DNA of 64,000 nucleotides from Thermoplasmatales archaeon UBA509 (GCA_002498845.1 DAJC01000027.1:1-64000), one strand, 5' to 3'; numbered from the stretch's first letter, positions 26,801 to 35,511 are shown. Translations and numbers: made by a program. The notes: generated by a model not told the origin, from the sequence alone.

Positions 26801-29800
26801 AACCGTATCCAACAGCCAGGCGGAAAGAACCACCACAGGCTACAATTCTACAACGGGTCTTCCGGATTACTATTTCACAGAAAACTTCAACGTCTCATCA
26901 AGCACCGTTTCGGGATCTGCCCATTATTCTTACCAGCAGGTAACAAATGTCACAAGTGGTGGCAGCAACGCCATAACATCAACTCCCATAAACACTGGTA
27001 ATGTAATTCTTCGTAACTCCACATACAACCTGACCTACAATCTTACTATGAAGGATGGAAGTTGGTCCCTGAAAGATGTGCCTCCACTATCGTATGAAGC
27101 AAGTCTCTACACTGGTGGAAATTATTTTGCAAACGTGGAAATGGTTAATGTTACGCTGGGAAGCAATGTTGTATATAACATTCAGGTACCATTTGACGTG
27201 GCCTTTGTCAACACAACGGTTGCTGGAAAGCCTGTTACCGGAATGTCAGTGACGGCTACCACAAACAATGGTATGGTCTGGTCTTCAGAGGCATCCAACT
27301 CAACCGGCGTGGCAAAGCTGTTCGTCACTCCGGGAACTTACGATGTAAGGGTATATGGTAATTCCACAGGCTCGTATCCCGTGAAGGTAACGTTCAACAA
27401 CTGGAATGAAAATACATCTGTTAATCTAACCCCTGAACCTGCGGCACTGGTGTCAGTGAACGTTGCTGATTCAACAGGAGATACGTCTGTGGTTTTATAC
27501 CATGATGGCCAGCTTGCAAGTCCTTTAATAATGTCAAACTCAGGAAAGGAAACTTTCAGATCCATTGTACCGTATGGCACATACACCCTTTATGCGGTAT
27601 CCGGAAACCTGTCATACCTGCGTACACTTCAGATTACTTCAAACACAACGATTACAGTTTCGTTGGTCCCATCAGGGAATCTTACCATAACATCACATAT
27701 ACATGGCGTATCTGCATATTCTGGATACTATGAGATTCTTTCAAGCTCAGTTCTCCTGGAGGACCAATTCCTCACCAATCACACATTTACCATGCTGGTA
27801 CCACAGGGCTACTACACAGTATCCGGCCTTGGCACATACACCGGAAATACATTGTCAGGAATGGATCAGCTTAACACTGGACGGAGCACGTACGTGAATC
27901 TGTCGTTGCAGTACAATCTGTCAGTGACGGCTCTTCCTTTTATAAATTCCAACACTGCTACAGGATATTCAACATCATCATCAGCATTCAGCGGACTGGC
28001 AGTGCTGCAGTACGATAATGTGCCAATATCATTCCAGCCCATTAACTTGAAAGGCTATGCTCAACTCTTCTACCCTTCATATGCATCCGGAATGACAAAT
28101 CTGAACTATTCCGGGGCATTCTTTGACAATTTCAGCGCTAAAGCTTCTTCGGGAACCGTCAACCTTCCGCTTACGCCGAGGACCATAGGATTCAGCGTCC
28201 AGGTTACGGGTAATAATTACCTGCCGTCCGACATAACCGCGTCGTTCGTTGGGAATAACGGCGTTTTCAACTACACTTCATCCACGGGATTCATGAATGT
28301 CAAGCTGCAGCCTTCCGTATATGTACTGAATATTTCCCAGAAGAATTATGAGATAGTTTCCGCGCCAGCATTCATGAGTGTGGTTACAGGCATGCCGTCT
28401 GCTGTATCAATTAATTCCTCAGCATATTCAGACATTGCAGTGCAGAATTCCACGGAAGTCTTCCTCTTCAATGCAAGCGGAGTCCCTGCAGACAATGTAC
28501 AACATTTACTGGATGCCACCTACACTTTATACGCATTTAACTCAACGAGGGGCGTTTATTTATCGACGCTAAAGGTGAACGGGAACGCCCGGATTGAACC
28601 TGCTTTTACCAATTATTATACAGTTTCTCTAGCAAACTCCCTGGGAGCGACATCAGGGACTTACTACATCAGCGCAGATAATCTAAATATGTCGTTCCCG
28701 GCAGGAAACGTATCTCTTCCGGTAGGGACTTATTCTGTAAGCTATATACAGCGGGCATCAAATGATACAGGGTCATATCTAATAAATGGAACGTCATCTT
28801 TTGATCTTACAGGAAATATGATATTGAATCTTAAGGTAAGTCAGTCTGAGGTTTATTCCACACTTCGTGGGTACCTTACGTATGATGGGTCTTCTGCCCC
28901 ATATGCTACTGTGATGATATTGAACTCCACAGGGAGTACCGTCGCTGAGGTTAACTCCAACTACCAGGGTTACTACAGCATGAGTGTTCCCAGTGGAAAC
29001 TATACTGCTTACATACTTGACAATGCTACAGGATCCGGCTACTTCGGATCAGTTACTGTGCCTGGATTTGCTGATGTAGTTTACCAGAATGAAACTCTGG
29101 TGCCGGCTTTCAGGGAATATGTTACCGTGAACCTTGGTACATCCATAATAAACCACCTGGTCACGGCTTCAATCGGCACAGATGTGTATGCATTCAATTC
29201 AAGTGTTGGTAGCCTTATCCTTCCCCGTGGCAATTATACATTTTCCTCCACGCTTTCCAGCACTACCAATGCCTCCAACGGGACAGTAATCAGTGTAAGT
29301 TATTCTCAGTCTGAGACAATATACGTCAACTCTCCCGGATCATTGCAGATAAGCCTTCAGTTAGTAGTGTACCACGCCTTCAACCTGAAGCTTACTTCAC
29401 CAACCCAGACCATAAGCCCTGGAGGAACAATGAATGGAAATGTAACGCTGACAAATCAGGGAAACTCGCTTGAAAATATCACGCTTAGTTCAGGAAGTTC
29501 CTCGTGGATAGTCAAATTCAACAAGAGTGGTGTGGATCTCAAGCCCGGCCAATCTGCGAATCTAAGCATGAATGCAACGCTTACGGGAAACATACCATAC
29601 GGTAAAGAAAGTATACCTGTACTTCTCAAATATTCCGGAGGGAATACTACTGTGACGGTTCCTGTAAACATAGCGAAGGTATCTAACTACACTGTTGTAC
29701 AGAATATATCATCAATGACAAACGGAACTGAGTTGTACCTTCCAATAACCATCAAAAATACCGGGAATTCCCCAATTGCGGTTAACCTGAGTATCAGCAC

Positions 29801-30209
29801 AAACTCATCGGTCAGTAGCTCTCCAGCTGACTATGGTTGGTCTTCAGCCTTTGTCTATAACGGCACTTACATATCAAGAAATCTGTCAAGCACGGTCTAC
29901 GCAAACATAACGGTGCCGTTTGGTCAGTCCAAGGTCATATACATAGTGCTTACACCGTCTTCAACATCAAACGTAATCAAAAGTTTCAGTTTCACGCTAT
30001 CAACCAGAGGAGCAGATCACTATGAAAATATAACAGTCTCAGCAGCTACTCCGTCTCTATCGTCGGTTTCCCCATATCCTGTTGGACCCGGAGTCATAGG
30101 GAATTACACTGGCGATCCATATGAGAGTCTCATCATAGGTCTCGTTGTTATCGCAGTGGCCGTAGTTGCGGGAGTATTCGTGGCTGGATACAGGGGGCGC
30201 AAGAAATGA
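23844..30209 (+). CDS. aglB: Giant AglB/STT3-family oligosaccharyltransferase with a long extracellular extension (2121 residues)
   Basis: The first ~500 residues are multi-spanning and match the STT3/AglB GT-C domain: the metal-binding loop GGSDPYYNFY (about residues 53-62), an acidic TIAEAQ near residue 375 at the place of SVSE, and the hallmark WWDYG at 581-585. After about residue 900 the protein continues for ~1200 residues of beta-rich, Asn/Ser/Thr-rich sequence. This holds two carboxypeptidase-regulatory-like domains (about 910-970 and 1670-1735), further Ig-like repeats and a NEW3/CARDB-like domain near 1850-1940, then a last membrane helix and a basic tail (YRGRKK). Archaeal AglB proteins are normally about 600-1000 residues. 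It transfers lipid-linked glycans to Asn in N-x-S/T, outside the membrane; many such sequons occur in its own extension. No frameshift is seen. The next gene overlaps it by 4 bases. Confidence 0.88.
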   Translation: METQLDQNITLRARVAKHTDFLVVGILFVFYLFFANYFAWGLTFVNGGGISTLPTSGGSDPYYNFYLILHFLSTGHWLVHDPALNFPFGSTNPRNPFFHVMLVFVAEVLSPIFGAKMAAFYAFEEFDAVFGALLIIPVYLVTKELFGKRAGYISAFLYTLMPSNLSAGILSGGRMHTPELIFAFFTIYFFAMAIKYSGKGRILENLKDFRTLPSRLMNFYHENRKSTTYALLAGASLGGLMLAWQGYAYIEAIILIYIVIQLIANLILKRPTGYITFYFALFIILGFAMGAYYYQAIGEGPGWYNAELLIGILIILFSAVINIIGRRPWILIIPILIVVAAVGIVGMDFFAPSLFHTLISGDGYFIKTRVYSTIAEAQAPALGSYISGFGVAQFIFGIAGMIYVVYLYLKERKEEVLFIMVFSLVSIYMSFAAARFNITAAPAYAILGGAIIMYFAKMARVDDLKNRKNVGYGSVRKSIKGNIKWVQAAFVVIIALVLLVPSGLSMVSASVPANSAAQVNTQLGSAIPAFLKGTNNTTVSFAGALGVPIDNATQPLALSLAWLSSQDTNLPLTEKPAYVSWWDYGFQELYQGQHPTVADDFQQGIPQAGELLMAQNQSQDIALFIAIDLQANFQQNGDHFSSNITNTLISTLGVNEYKIILNASKNPGAFTQTVLSSPAVYGQYISSITSANVYYAFMKGNLSYNFPTTTLVNLYQSVEQETGYKIGYIQIDHNLFPSSATNPGIFYAPAYLTYTPSYTSTGGEVIPTEYYNVYATTTNGTFPLNQLSSTAVPISYNIQYTPQFYNTSIYRFTIGYPPSAVSQTNGIPGVDYGQSTDTVMPAWNMSNFEIVYENSLYNPYKNYQAHPNDFKEIPLQEAYKLQKENNGTVIMFSSASQMLSYSDPIVEYFPGAIVQGKVTTPDGAPVPDVRVTIFDQYGIPHQTVLTNSKGDYSLMAVPGNDTLIYSTGTLNQQYLIGSNSVGDRTITVSNSQAERTTTGYNSTTGLPDYYFTENFNVSSSTVSGSAHYSYQQVTNVTSGGSNAITSTPINTGNVILRNSTYNLTYNLTMKDGSWSLKDVPPLSYEASLYTGGNYFANVEMVNVTLGSNVVYNIQVPFDVAFVNTTVAGKPVTGMSVTATTNNGMVWSSEASNSTGVAKLFVTPGTYDVRVYGNSTGSYPVKVTFNNWNENTSVNLTPEPAALVSVNVADSTGDTSVVLYHDGQLASPLIMSNSGKETFRSIVPYGTYTLYAVSGNLSYLRTLQITSNTTITVSLVPSGNLTITSHIHGVSAYSGYYEILSSSVLLEDQFLTNHTFTMLVPQGYYTVSGLGTYTGNTLSGMDQLNTGRSTYVNLSLQYNLSVTALPFINSNTATGYSTSSSAFSGLAVLQYDNVPISFQPINLKGYAQLFYPSYASGMTNLNYSGAFFDNFSAKASSGTVNLPLTPRTIGFSVQVTGNNYLPSDITASFVGNNGVFNYTSSTGFMNVKLQPSVYVLNISQKNYEIVSAPAFMSVVTGMPSAVSINSSAYSDIAVQNSTEVFLFNASGVPADNVQHLLDATYTLYAFNSTRGVYLSTLKVNGNARIEPAFTNYYTVSLANSLGATSGTYYISADNLNMSFPAGNVSLPVGTYSVSYIQRASNDTGSYLINGTSSFDLTGNMILNLKVSQSEVYSTLRGYLTYDGSSAPYATVMILNSTGSTVAEVNSNYQGYYSMSVPSGNYTAYILDNATGSGYFGSVTVPGFADVVYQNETLVPAFREYVTVNLGTSIINHLVTASIGTDVYAFNSSVGSLILPRGNYTFSSTLSSTTNASNGTVISVSYSQSETIYVNSPGSLQISLQLVVYHAFNLKLTSPTQTISPGGTMNGNVTLTNQGNSLENITLSSGSSSWIVKFNKSGVDLKPGQSANLSMNATLTGNIPYGKESIPVLLKYSGGNTTVTVPVNIAKVSNYTVVQNISSMTNGTELYLPITIKNTGNSPIAVNLSISTNSSVSSSPADYGWSSAFVYNGTYISRNLSSTVYANITVPFGQSKVIYIVLTPSSTSNVIKSFSFTLSTRGADHYENITVSAATPSLSSVSPYPVGPGVIGNYTGDPYESLIIGLVVIAVAVVAGVFVAGYRGRKK

Positions 30210-30982
30210 AGAAATATTTCTCACTCTTTGCCATTGTGTTGATGGCGCTTCTTGCATTTTCAGTGGTGGGAGTGTCGCATGCATCATATGTCCCGCCAAT
30301 GACGCCATCAGTGACCATTCCAACATATGTGACAACAAACCAGAATTTCACCGTCTATGTCAACGACACAAACGGTTTTTCCAATTATACAGTTACTGTG
30401 TATCTCTCCGGCGAGAATCTTACTGGTGCAAGTCCAAGTTTCTCCTATCACAATTTCCAGGCATCAAATCCGGATTTCAGGGTTTCACTCAAAGCCCCTA
30501 GTGTGACACAGATACTGTATATCAACATAATATCCGGAGCAAACTTTGGGTCCAAATATGTCACCAGCCAGCAGAGTTTCAACGTTCACGTCATTGAACC
30601 CATTCACTTCTATGCAGTGGTGAGAAATACGGGCTTATCCGGCATACATAATCTGACCGTTGATTTCTCCGTAGACAACCAGTTCGTGGGAAGTACAGTG
30701 GCCACATTCGTTCCGGCCGGAGCTTCAGTGACAGTTAATTTCACCTACGTGAATCCGTACCTGACAAATGGAGAACATACGTTGACAGTGTCTGTGAACA
30801 ACAAAGCAATAAGCGTGGATGGCTCTGCTGCCGTTTACACAACACATTTCTACTATGGAAAACCACCAAACTATAACTGGATCTATTACGTGGCCGCCAT
30901 TGTTATTGCATTCATGATATTTCTGGCAATGACAGCAGGAAGGAGATCATCGGTACCGAACAGGCCAAAATGGAAAAAGTGA
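30206..30982 (+). CDS. Secreted, membrane-anchored CARDB-like surface protein
   Basis: 258 residues: a signal peptide (KKYFSLFAIVLMALLAFSVVGVSHA), an extracellular beta-rich part with many N-x-S/T sequons, a CARDB-like segment (VVRNTGLSGIHNLTVDFSVD) and a C-terminal membrane helix (WIYYVAAIVIAFMIFLAMTA) with a basic tail. It overlaps aglB by 4 bases, so the two are translationally coupled. The domain style matches the aglB extension. A role as a partner or surface-layer component is inferred. Confidence 0.72.
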   Translation: MKKYFSLFAIVLMALLAFSVVGVSHASYVPPMTPSVTIPTYVTTNQNFTVYVNDTNGFSNYTVTVYLSGENLTGASPSFSYHNFQASNPDFRVSLKAPSVTQILYINIISGANFGSKYVTSQQSFNVHVIEPIHFYAVVRNTGLSGIHNLTVDFSVDNQFVGSTVATFVPAGASVTVNFTYVNPYLTNGEHTLTVSVNNKAISVDGSAAVYTTHFYYGKPPNYNWIYYVAAIVIAFMIFLAMTAGRRSSVPNRPKWKK

Positions 30983-31010
30983 GTTCACAGATATGTTTTC
31001 ATCAATAATC

Positions 31011-31667
31011 TTAAAGTGAGGTTCTGATCTGGTTTCTCAGGGTTTTGAACTCCTTTTCAAACATATTTTTTCTGCTAACATTGGTCCACTGGTGAGATAG
31101 CTCGTACCTGATGTCCACATTTGCAATTCTGGCAGCAGAAAGCGCATTATCATGAACCTTATGTGGAAAACTGGTATTCTTCTCGTCAACTATTGTAATT
31201 CTGAGGTTCAGGCTTTTCAGGCGGTCTATGATGTAATCACGATTCGGAGCATCCCCATTTCCAACTTTAATCTGAAGTTGACTAAAACAGTATGTGCTTA
31301 CAATGGACCGGACTTCATCAGACAAATTTTCACGAACTGGGCATTCATAGGCCTCCATCATGACTCCATCAGCAAATACCGCAAGGCCCGGATACGGGCC
31401 AGGATCGATGCCTATTACAAGATTGTCAAATCTTTCCTTCATTAGAAGTTTAGCAAGGGAGGCTCTAAGGGCCTGAAGCGGGCTATCCCCCTTGAACTGG
31501 TTTGGCATGGAAAATTCATCCCTGGATGAACTTAACAGCACGCCAACATCTGACGGTACTTCATCATGCGCATTCAGGCTTACAAAAGGAAGCTGCCAGA
31601 TCTTAAGCAACTCAATTACATCGTGGTAGAACTTGAAATCTGATGTAAGGACTCCTATTCGAGCCAT
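31011..31667 (-). CDS. RuvC/YqgF-like RNase H-fold protein
   Basis: 218 residues. VIGIDPGPYPGLAVF contains the first acidic residue (Asp88) and glycine-rich turn of RuvC/YqgF-type RNase H folds. The later VDEKNTSFPHKVHDNALSAARI resembles the YqgF DERxT...D..AAAL pattern (Glu162, His172, Asp173). An N-terminal ~75-residue domain is unlike either family. It may be a nuclease on structured nucleic acid or an inactive relative; function is unknown. It is convergent with the sequon-rich gene at 30206. Confidence 0.6.
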   Translation of the reverse strand: MARIGVLTSDFKFYHDVIELLKIWQLPFVSLNAHDEVPSDVGVLLSSSRDEFSMPNQFKGDSPLQALRASLAKLLMKERFDNLVIGIDPGPYPGLAVFADGVMMEAYECPVRENLSDEVRSIVSTYCFSQLQIKVGNGDAPNRDYIIDRLKSLNLRITIVDEKNTSFPHKVHDNALSAARIANVDIRYELSHQWTNVSRKNMFEKEFKTLRNQIRTSL

Positions 31668-31699
31668 TCACTTCATAATTCCTCATTCATTTAAATCTT

Positions 31700-31716
31700 T
31701 TGCATTCAGAATGCAT
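31700..31716. promoter_or_regulatory. TTGCAT-type palindrome between RuvC-like gene and rhodanese gene
   Basis: TTGCATTCAGAATGCAT contains the arms TGCATTC and GAATGCA around one base. It lies about 35 bases upstream of the RuvC-like start and 160 bases upstream of the rhodanese ATG. The half-site TTGCAT recurs in palindromes at 20651 and 41442. Confidence 0.4.
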
Positions 31717-31878
31717 GGATGCCATTAATATGGAAGTTGCAGATGATAAGGCGGGCGATTTTTGAAGTTGAAGCTTCTGGCAGCTGTCCATCTTTCAGAG
31801 CACATGACTTTCGGTAACTTTCGAATGTCCGGCTGAGACCGGCAATATGGATATATATTCTACCAGTATGGGATCATT

Positions 31879-32223
31879 ATGGGTATAATGGATTATTTCA
31901 GAACACCAGACGGCTTGAAAGAATACGATCCCGAAGAATTTGAAAAAATGATGAGAGAGGGAAATCACAGAGTTATCGATGTGAGAACACCACCTGAATT
32001 TAGCAGGGGGCATATTCAGGGGTCTGAATTGAAACCTCTTGGCACCCTGAAGCAAAATCTGGCCAGTTTGGACAGGGATTCTTCCTATCTCCTGGTCTGT
32101 GCCACCGGGCACAGGAGCCGTGCTGCAGCGGCTGCTCTTCTCAGGAATGGAATTTCGAACGTTGGCCACCTTAAGGGAGGCATGAGGGCGTGGCATGGTT
32201 CTGGCAAGGCCACTGAAAAGTAA
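31879..32223 (+). CDS. Rhodanese-domain protein
   Basis: 114 residues, a single rhodanese domain: VIDVRTPPEFSRGHIQG and the active-site loop CATGHRS at 74-80 with Cys74. It would carry sulfane sulfur as a persulfide; the partner is not known. A TATA-like GATATATATTC is about 20-30 bases upstream of the ATG. It ends 3 bases before the convergent methyltransferase gene. Confidence 0.88.
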   Translation: MGIMDYFRTPDGLKEYDPEEFEKMMREGNHRVIDVRTPPEFSRGHIQGSELKPLGTLKQNLASLDRDSSYLLVCATGHRSRAAAAALLRNGISNVGHLKGGMRAWHGSGKATEK

Positions 32224-32226
32224 TGA

Positions 32227-32841
32227 CTAGTCTCTGCTGAAAGCTGCCATTATGTAGCCTCCGGATTCTACCAATTCAGGCTTCATGTTCAAGGTCTTTC
32301 CAATCTCAGTAAAATCACTTCTCTCCATGAGGTGCGACCTGACAAATCTTCTGTTGAAACTGCCATCATCCGTAATCTCAAAGATCAGAAACTTCCCGCC
32401 CTTGTTTACACGTTGCAGAATTTGTTCAACGCTTTCGGCCCTGTGTTTCCAGTGATGGAAGGAAATGCTGGTGTAGATAATGTCAAAATTCCGGTTTCCA
32501 GGTATATTACGGCTGCTGCCAGGGAGAAATGAAACACGATCGCACATGCCCATGCGCATACACTTCTTCATTGATATCCTCACCATTCCTGGTGATGGGT
32601 CTATGCCCATTCCTTTGGCGGTCATGTTATCCTTCATGATTCTAAGGAGAACGGTCCCCTGTCCGGACCCTATATCCAGTATGGAATCAAATTTCATTGA
32701 TGCAACCTGTGACTCCACGAAATTGTAGAATCTACGGAGGGTCGGTACCGTGTTTACGATCCCGTAAAAGGCAGACGAGAAGAGACCAAACTTCTCTTCC
32801 CCTGGCAAATACAGGTTACCTTCATTTCTTTCTTCACCCAT
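32227..32841 (-). CDS. Class I SAM-dependent methyltransferase
   Basis: 204 residues. The SAM motif ILDIGSGQGTVLLRI and the following GIDPSPGMVRI mark a Rossmann-fold methyltransferase of the UbiE/Methyltransf_11 type. FDIIYTSISFHHW is the post-III region. The substrate (lipid, small molecule or other) is not shown. Confidence 0.8.
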   Translation of the reverse strand: MGEERNEGNLYLPGEEKFGLFSSAFYGIVNTVPTLRRFYNFVESQVASMKFDSILDIGSGQGTVLLRIMKDNMTAKGMGIDPSPGMVRISMKKCMRMGMCDRVSFLPGSSRNIPGNRNFDIIYTSISFHHWKHRAESVEQILQRVNKGGKFLIFEITDDGSFNRRFVRSHLMERSDFTEIGKTLNMKPELVESGGYIMAAFSRD

Positions 32842-32910
32842 TGAATTCTTCCTGTTGCTTCAGTTTAACCTGAATAAAAAACCTATTGTTATTGACCGGA
32901 ATTCGTCGTT

Positions 32911-34263
32911 CTAATTTTGATCTTTGAAGAGATGATTGAGCTGATCTCCAACTATCCTGTTGGCTACTTCCACAAACTGCTTTTCTTTCCCTCTGGGGAT
33001 CACGGCACCAGCAGCAATGTCATGCCCACCTCCGGACCCACCAACTGCTTCAGCACTCTCCTTCATCACAAGTGAAAGATTAAGCCCCCGTTCCACCTGT
33101 CTTCTTGATCCTCTTGATGAAACCTTGGTATCGCCCGTCCCAACGTTGAATCCTATGAGGGGTTTGTCCTGCTTCAGCATGTAAAGCATGAGAATCCCAC
33201 TTATGGCCCCGGCCATCTCAGACTCAGGAGCATAGAAGTATCGAACGTTTGTATCTTCGAATATTTCCTTGTATGCCCTGTAGGCGTACTCTATGAGTTT
33301 TGTCTTGAAAATCTTCCAGTTATCTATCATATCGTTGCGGAAGCTATCGTCACCAAGAAAATACACAACCGGGACAGAATTCATTCCAACCTTGGCGTTA
33401 CCGTCCACAATTGAACTGATTTCCTTGGAGCTGAAATCGCTGCCGGGAAATTTCAGGATGTCGCTTTCAACATACTTAATTGCTTCCGGGCCGGCGTTCT
33501 GGGAAAGCAGTTTCCACGACAGGTACTCTGCCAGTAATCTTTTCTCATCGTCAGTAAGATCAAATATATTCCTGCTGCCGTCTATGGAAAGTTTCTGCAG
33601 TTCGGATTTCACATTTTCAGGCTTTCCTGAAAGATCAAAGAAGAATGGATCTGTGGAATAAGTAATACCCTCCTGCAGGGTCTGCCCTTCAAGATTCAAT
33701 GTGTGTTCAGGTTTCAGGCCTTTGCCGTAATGTTCCATTATTGTTCTGTTCAGCCCGCGAAAACCGCCGATATCCTGTTTGTCCGCTATGGCTCCTGATA
33801 CCATGAAAGGCAGGAGATCAGCATTTGCCTCTTCAATGGCAAGTGCCATCAGGAAAGCCATTGTGGCACCACACGCCTCTCTGGTCCCATCTACGCCATA
33901 ATTTCGTGCGTTGATATTGAGGCCCTTAAACTGGCTTTCCCGGAAGAAATGGTGGTCAAGAATAACCACGTTCTCATATTCACTAATTGATCCTGCCTGA
34001 TCAGAACCGGCATCGGTGATCACAGTAAAGATATCCTTAGCTTCCTCAAACCTTTCCCTGAATTTGGTCCCATCAAGGCTTTTTATAAACCCAATATGGA
34101 ATTTTATGTTCTTTCGGCGCAGTGCTTTAGCAAGAATTATGGCAGCACTGCCTCCATCCCCATCGTAATGGGTAAGAAGTCGTACATAATCGTTTTTGAG
34201 TATCCTGCCAGCACCCTCCTGAAGGATGCTGTAGAATTTTTCATCCACTATATCCTTAAGCAT
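32911..34263 (-). CDS. Archaeal RecJ-like DHH-family phosphoesterase
   Basis: 450 residues. DHH motif I HYDGDG (HxDxDG), motif III DHH and the DHHA1-type glycine-rich SGGGHDIAAGA near the C-terminus are all present. Archaeal members include the GINS-associated nuclease GAN and other RecJ/Cdc45-like exonucleases, which act on ssDNA or RNA. The gene follows rpsO by 4 bases; rpsO next to a recJ-like gene is a conserved archaeal pair. The exact nuclease role is inferred. Confidence 0.88.
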   Translation of the reverse strand: MLKDIVDEKFYSILQEGAGRILKNDYVRLLTHYDGDGGSAAIILAKALRRKNIKFHIGFIKSLDGTKFRERFEEAKDIFTVITDAGSDQAGSISEYENVVILDHHFFRESQFKGLNINARNYGVDGTREACGATMAFLMALAIEEANADLLPFMVSGAIADKQDIGGFRGLNRTIMEHYGKGLKPEHTLNLEGQTLQEGITYSTDPFFFDLSGKPENVKSELQKLSIDGSRNIFDLTDDEKRLLAEYLSWKLLSQNAGPEAIKYVESDILKFPGSDFSSKEISSIVDGNAKVGMNSVPVVYFLGDDSFRNDMIDNWKIFKTKLIEYAYRAYKEIFEDTNVRYFYAPESEMAGAISGILMLYMLKQDKPLIGFNVGTGDTKVSSRGSRRQVERGLNLSLVMKESAEAVGGSGGGHDIAAGAVIPRGKEKQFVEVANRIVGDQLNHLFKDQN

Positions 34264-34267
34264 TTAT

Positions 34268-34705
34268 TCATAGTACCTTTGCCAGGTTCCATTCCGGTGC
34301 CAGTTTGCCCTCTCTCTTGTAGTACTTTACCATCCTGAGTATCTTGGACATTATGAGCATCTGGCCTCTCTTGTTACTGAAATCCTTGGAATTGAGCTCC
34401 ATATGCTTTGAGACATTCTGATATCTCCTTATGAGATTCATCAGGTCTTCGGGAACAGGATCAGTTAGACCTGCCTCACCGAGCACCTGGCCAAGCTTCC
34501 TGCCAAGGACGGCCTTTGCCCCAGGAATACCATATTCGTCTCTTAGCCTTATTCCTATCATCGAGGGAGAAGTGCCTGACTTTTTCATGTCTACTATCAT
34601 TTTCGTTATTTCATCGTTCGAAAACTGAATCCAGTTGGGTTTCTGGTTGCTGTATATCTTTCTGGACTTTGATTTTCCTCTTTTTCTGGTATGCATTCGT
34701 GCCAT
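34268..34705 (-). CDS. rpsO: 30S ribosomal protein S15
   Basis: 145 residues, the archaeal/eukaryotic S15 (S13e) length, with a basic N-terminus ([16 protein letters not shown]) and conserved [11 protein letters not shown]-like and [15 protein letters not shown] segments. It binds 16S rRNA helix 22 in the central domain of the small subunit. Confidence 0.96.
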   Translation of the reverse strand: MARMHTRKRGKSKSRKIYSNQKPNWIQFSNDEITKMIVDMKKSGTSPSMIGIRLRDEYGIPGAKAVLGRKLGQVLGEAGLTDPVPEDLMNLIRRYQNVSKHMELNSKDFSNKRGQMLIMSKILRMVKYYKREGKLAPEWNLAKVL

Positions 34706-34777
34706 TTTGATCCTAACCTTTGAGTCTTCCTTTATCTTTACCGTATTAATTTATTTTTTTGTTGTTCTGCTCCTTTA

Positions 34778-34814
34778 AAAAAACTTTGAAGCAATAAAGT
34801 GGTAAGCTTTATTG
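34778..34814 (-). terminator. Intrinsic terminator of nep1
   Basis: CAATAAAG (34792-34799) and CTTTATTG (34807-34814) form an 8-bp hairpin with a 7-base loop just after the nep1 stop. Reading the minus strand, a run of T follows (from the A-run at about 34778-34783). This is a clear hairpin-plus-U-tract form and would separate nep1 from rpsO. Confidence 0.6.
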
Positions 34815-34815
34815 T

Positions 34816-35484
34816 TCAGACGAAACCATAGTTTCTCTCGTACTGGCATATGCATTCCATGGCCACAGACCAGATGGTGAGTTCATCTGGATATATGGAA
34901 ATCCCTGATCCAAGGGAATAGACATCAGAAATGAAGTCCCCCTGAGAAAAACCTCCAATAATTACAGACTGATCTCCAGAGCCATGAAAAACGTCAGCAA
35001 TTTTCCCAGGAATTCCTCTCGGAGAAAGCAATATCTGATCTCCTCCTGCCATATTGAGGGCATCTTTCCAGTTCCCGTCTGTAACCTTCATAAGAGTTTC
35101 AGACTGAGGTCCAATTGCCCCTTTGTCAAACAGATCTTCCATAAGGCCCACAAATCTGTTATATGATTTGGGAAGCCTGATGGAAGGGTTAATTTCTATA
35201 ATCTGGTTGTTCCTGGTGTGTATTATCACCCTGAGCCCTGACTTCTTGTTCAGTATTGATTCGAGCGAGGTCATCAGCAGGTGAAAGATTATGTCTGGCC
35301 TGCCTCTTCGGTTTGATTCACCAGGAAAATAACGTTCAATAGCTGAATGCATGAAATTGCTATCCAGAAGCATTTTGGAAGCGGGTTTTCCTCTCTTCTT
35401 GGCCTGGATTCTAATTGAATAGTCATCCTTCATAATATCCGGTACGGTTTCCAGTTCAGCATCTATGACCACCAGTGAAAGCAT
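34816..35484 (-). CDS. nep1: Ribosomal RNA small-subunit pseudouridine N1-methyltransferase Nep1
   Basis: 222 residues of the SPOUT-class Nep1/EMG1 family. The motifs RRGRPDIIFHLL, IIHTRNNQIIEINPSIRLPKSYNRFVGLME and the C-terminal IIGGFSQGDF / ELTIWSVAMECI knot region are visible. It methylates N1 of a pseudouridine in helix 35 of 16S rRNA. ATG 35484 (MLSLVVIDAELETVP) is favoured over 35502 because it matches the usual N-terminus and is ~23 bases from the TATA-like box at 35503-35511. Confidence 0.93.
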   Translation of the reverse strand: MLSLVVIDAELETVPDIMKDDYSIRIQAKKRGKPASKMLLDSNFMHSAIERYFPGESNRRGRPDIIFHLLMTSLESILNKKSGLRVIIHTRNNQIIEINPSIRLPKSYNRFVGLMEDLFDKGAIGPQSETLMKVTDGNWKDALNMAGGDQILLSPRGIPGKIADVFHGSGDQSVIIGGFSQGDFISDVYSLGSGISIYPDELTIWSVAMECICQYERNYGFV

Positions 35485-35502
35485 TAACCATAATCTGAAC
35501 AT

Positions 35503-35511
35503 GATTAATAT
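35503..35511. promoter_or_regulatory. Symmetric TATA-like box serving nep1 and cobO
   Basis: ATTAATATG lies about 23 bases before nep1 (on minus strand) and about 29 bases before the GTG at 35536 (on plus strand). One nearly symmetric A/T box could direct both divergent transcripts. It would leave the alternative cobO start at 35512 only 5 bases away. Confidence 0.4.
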
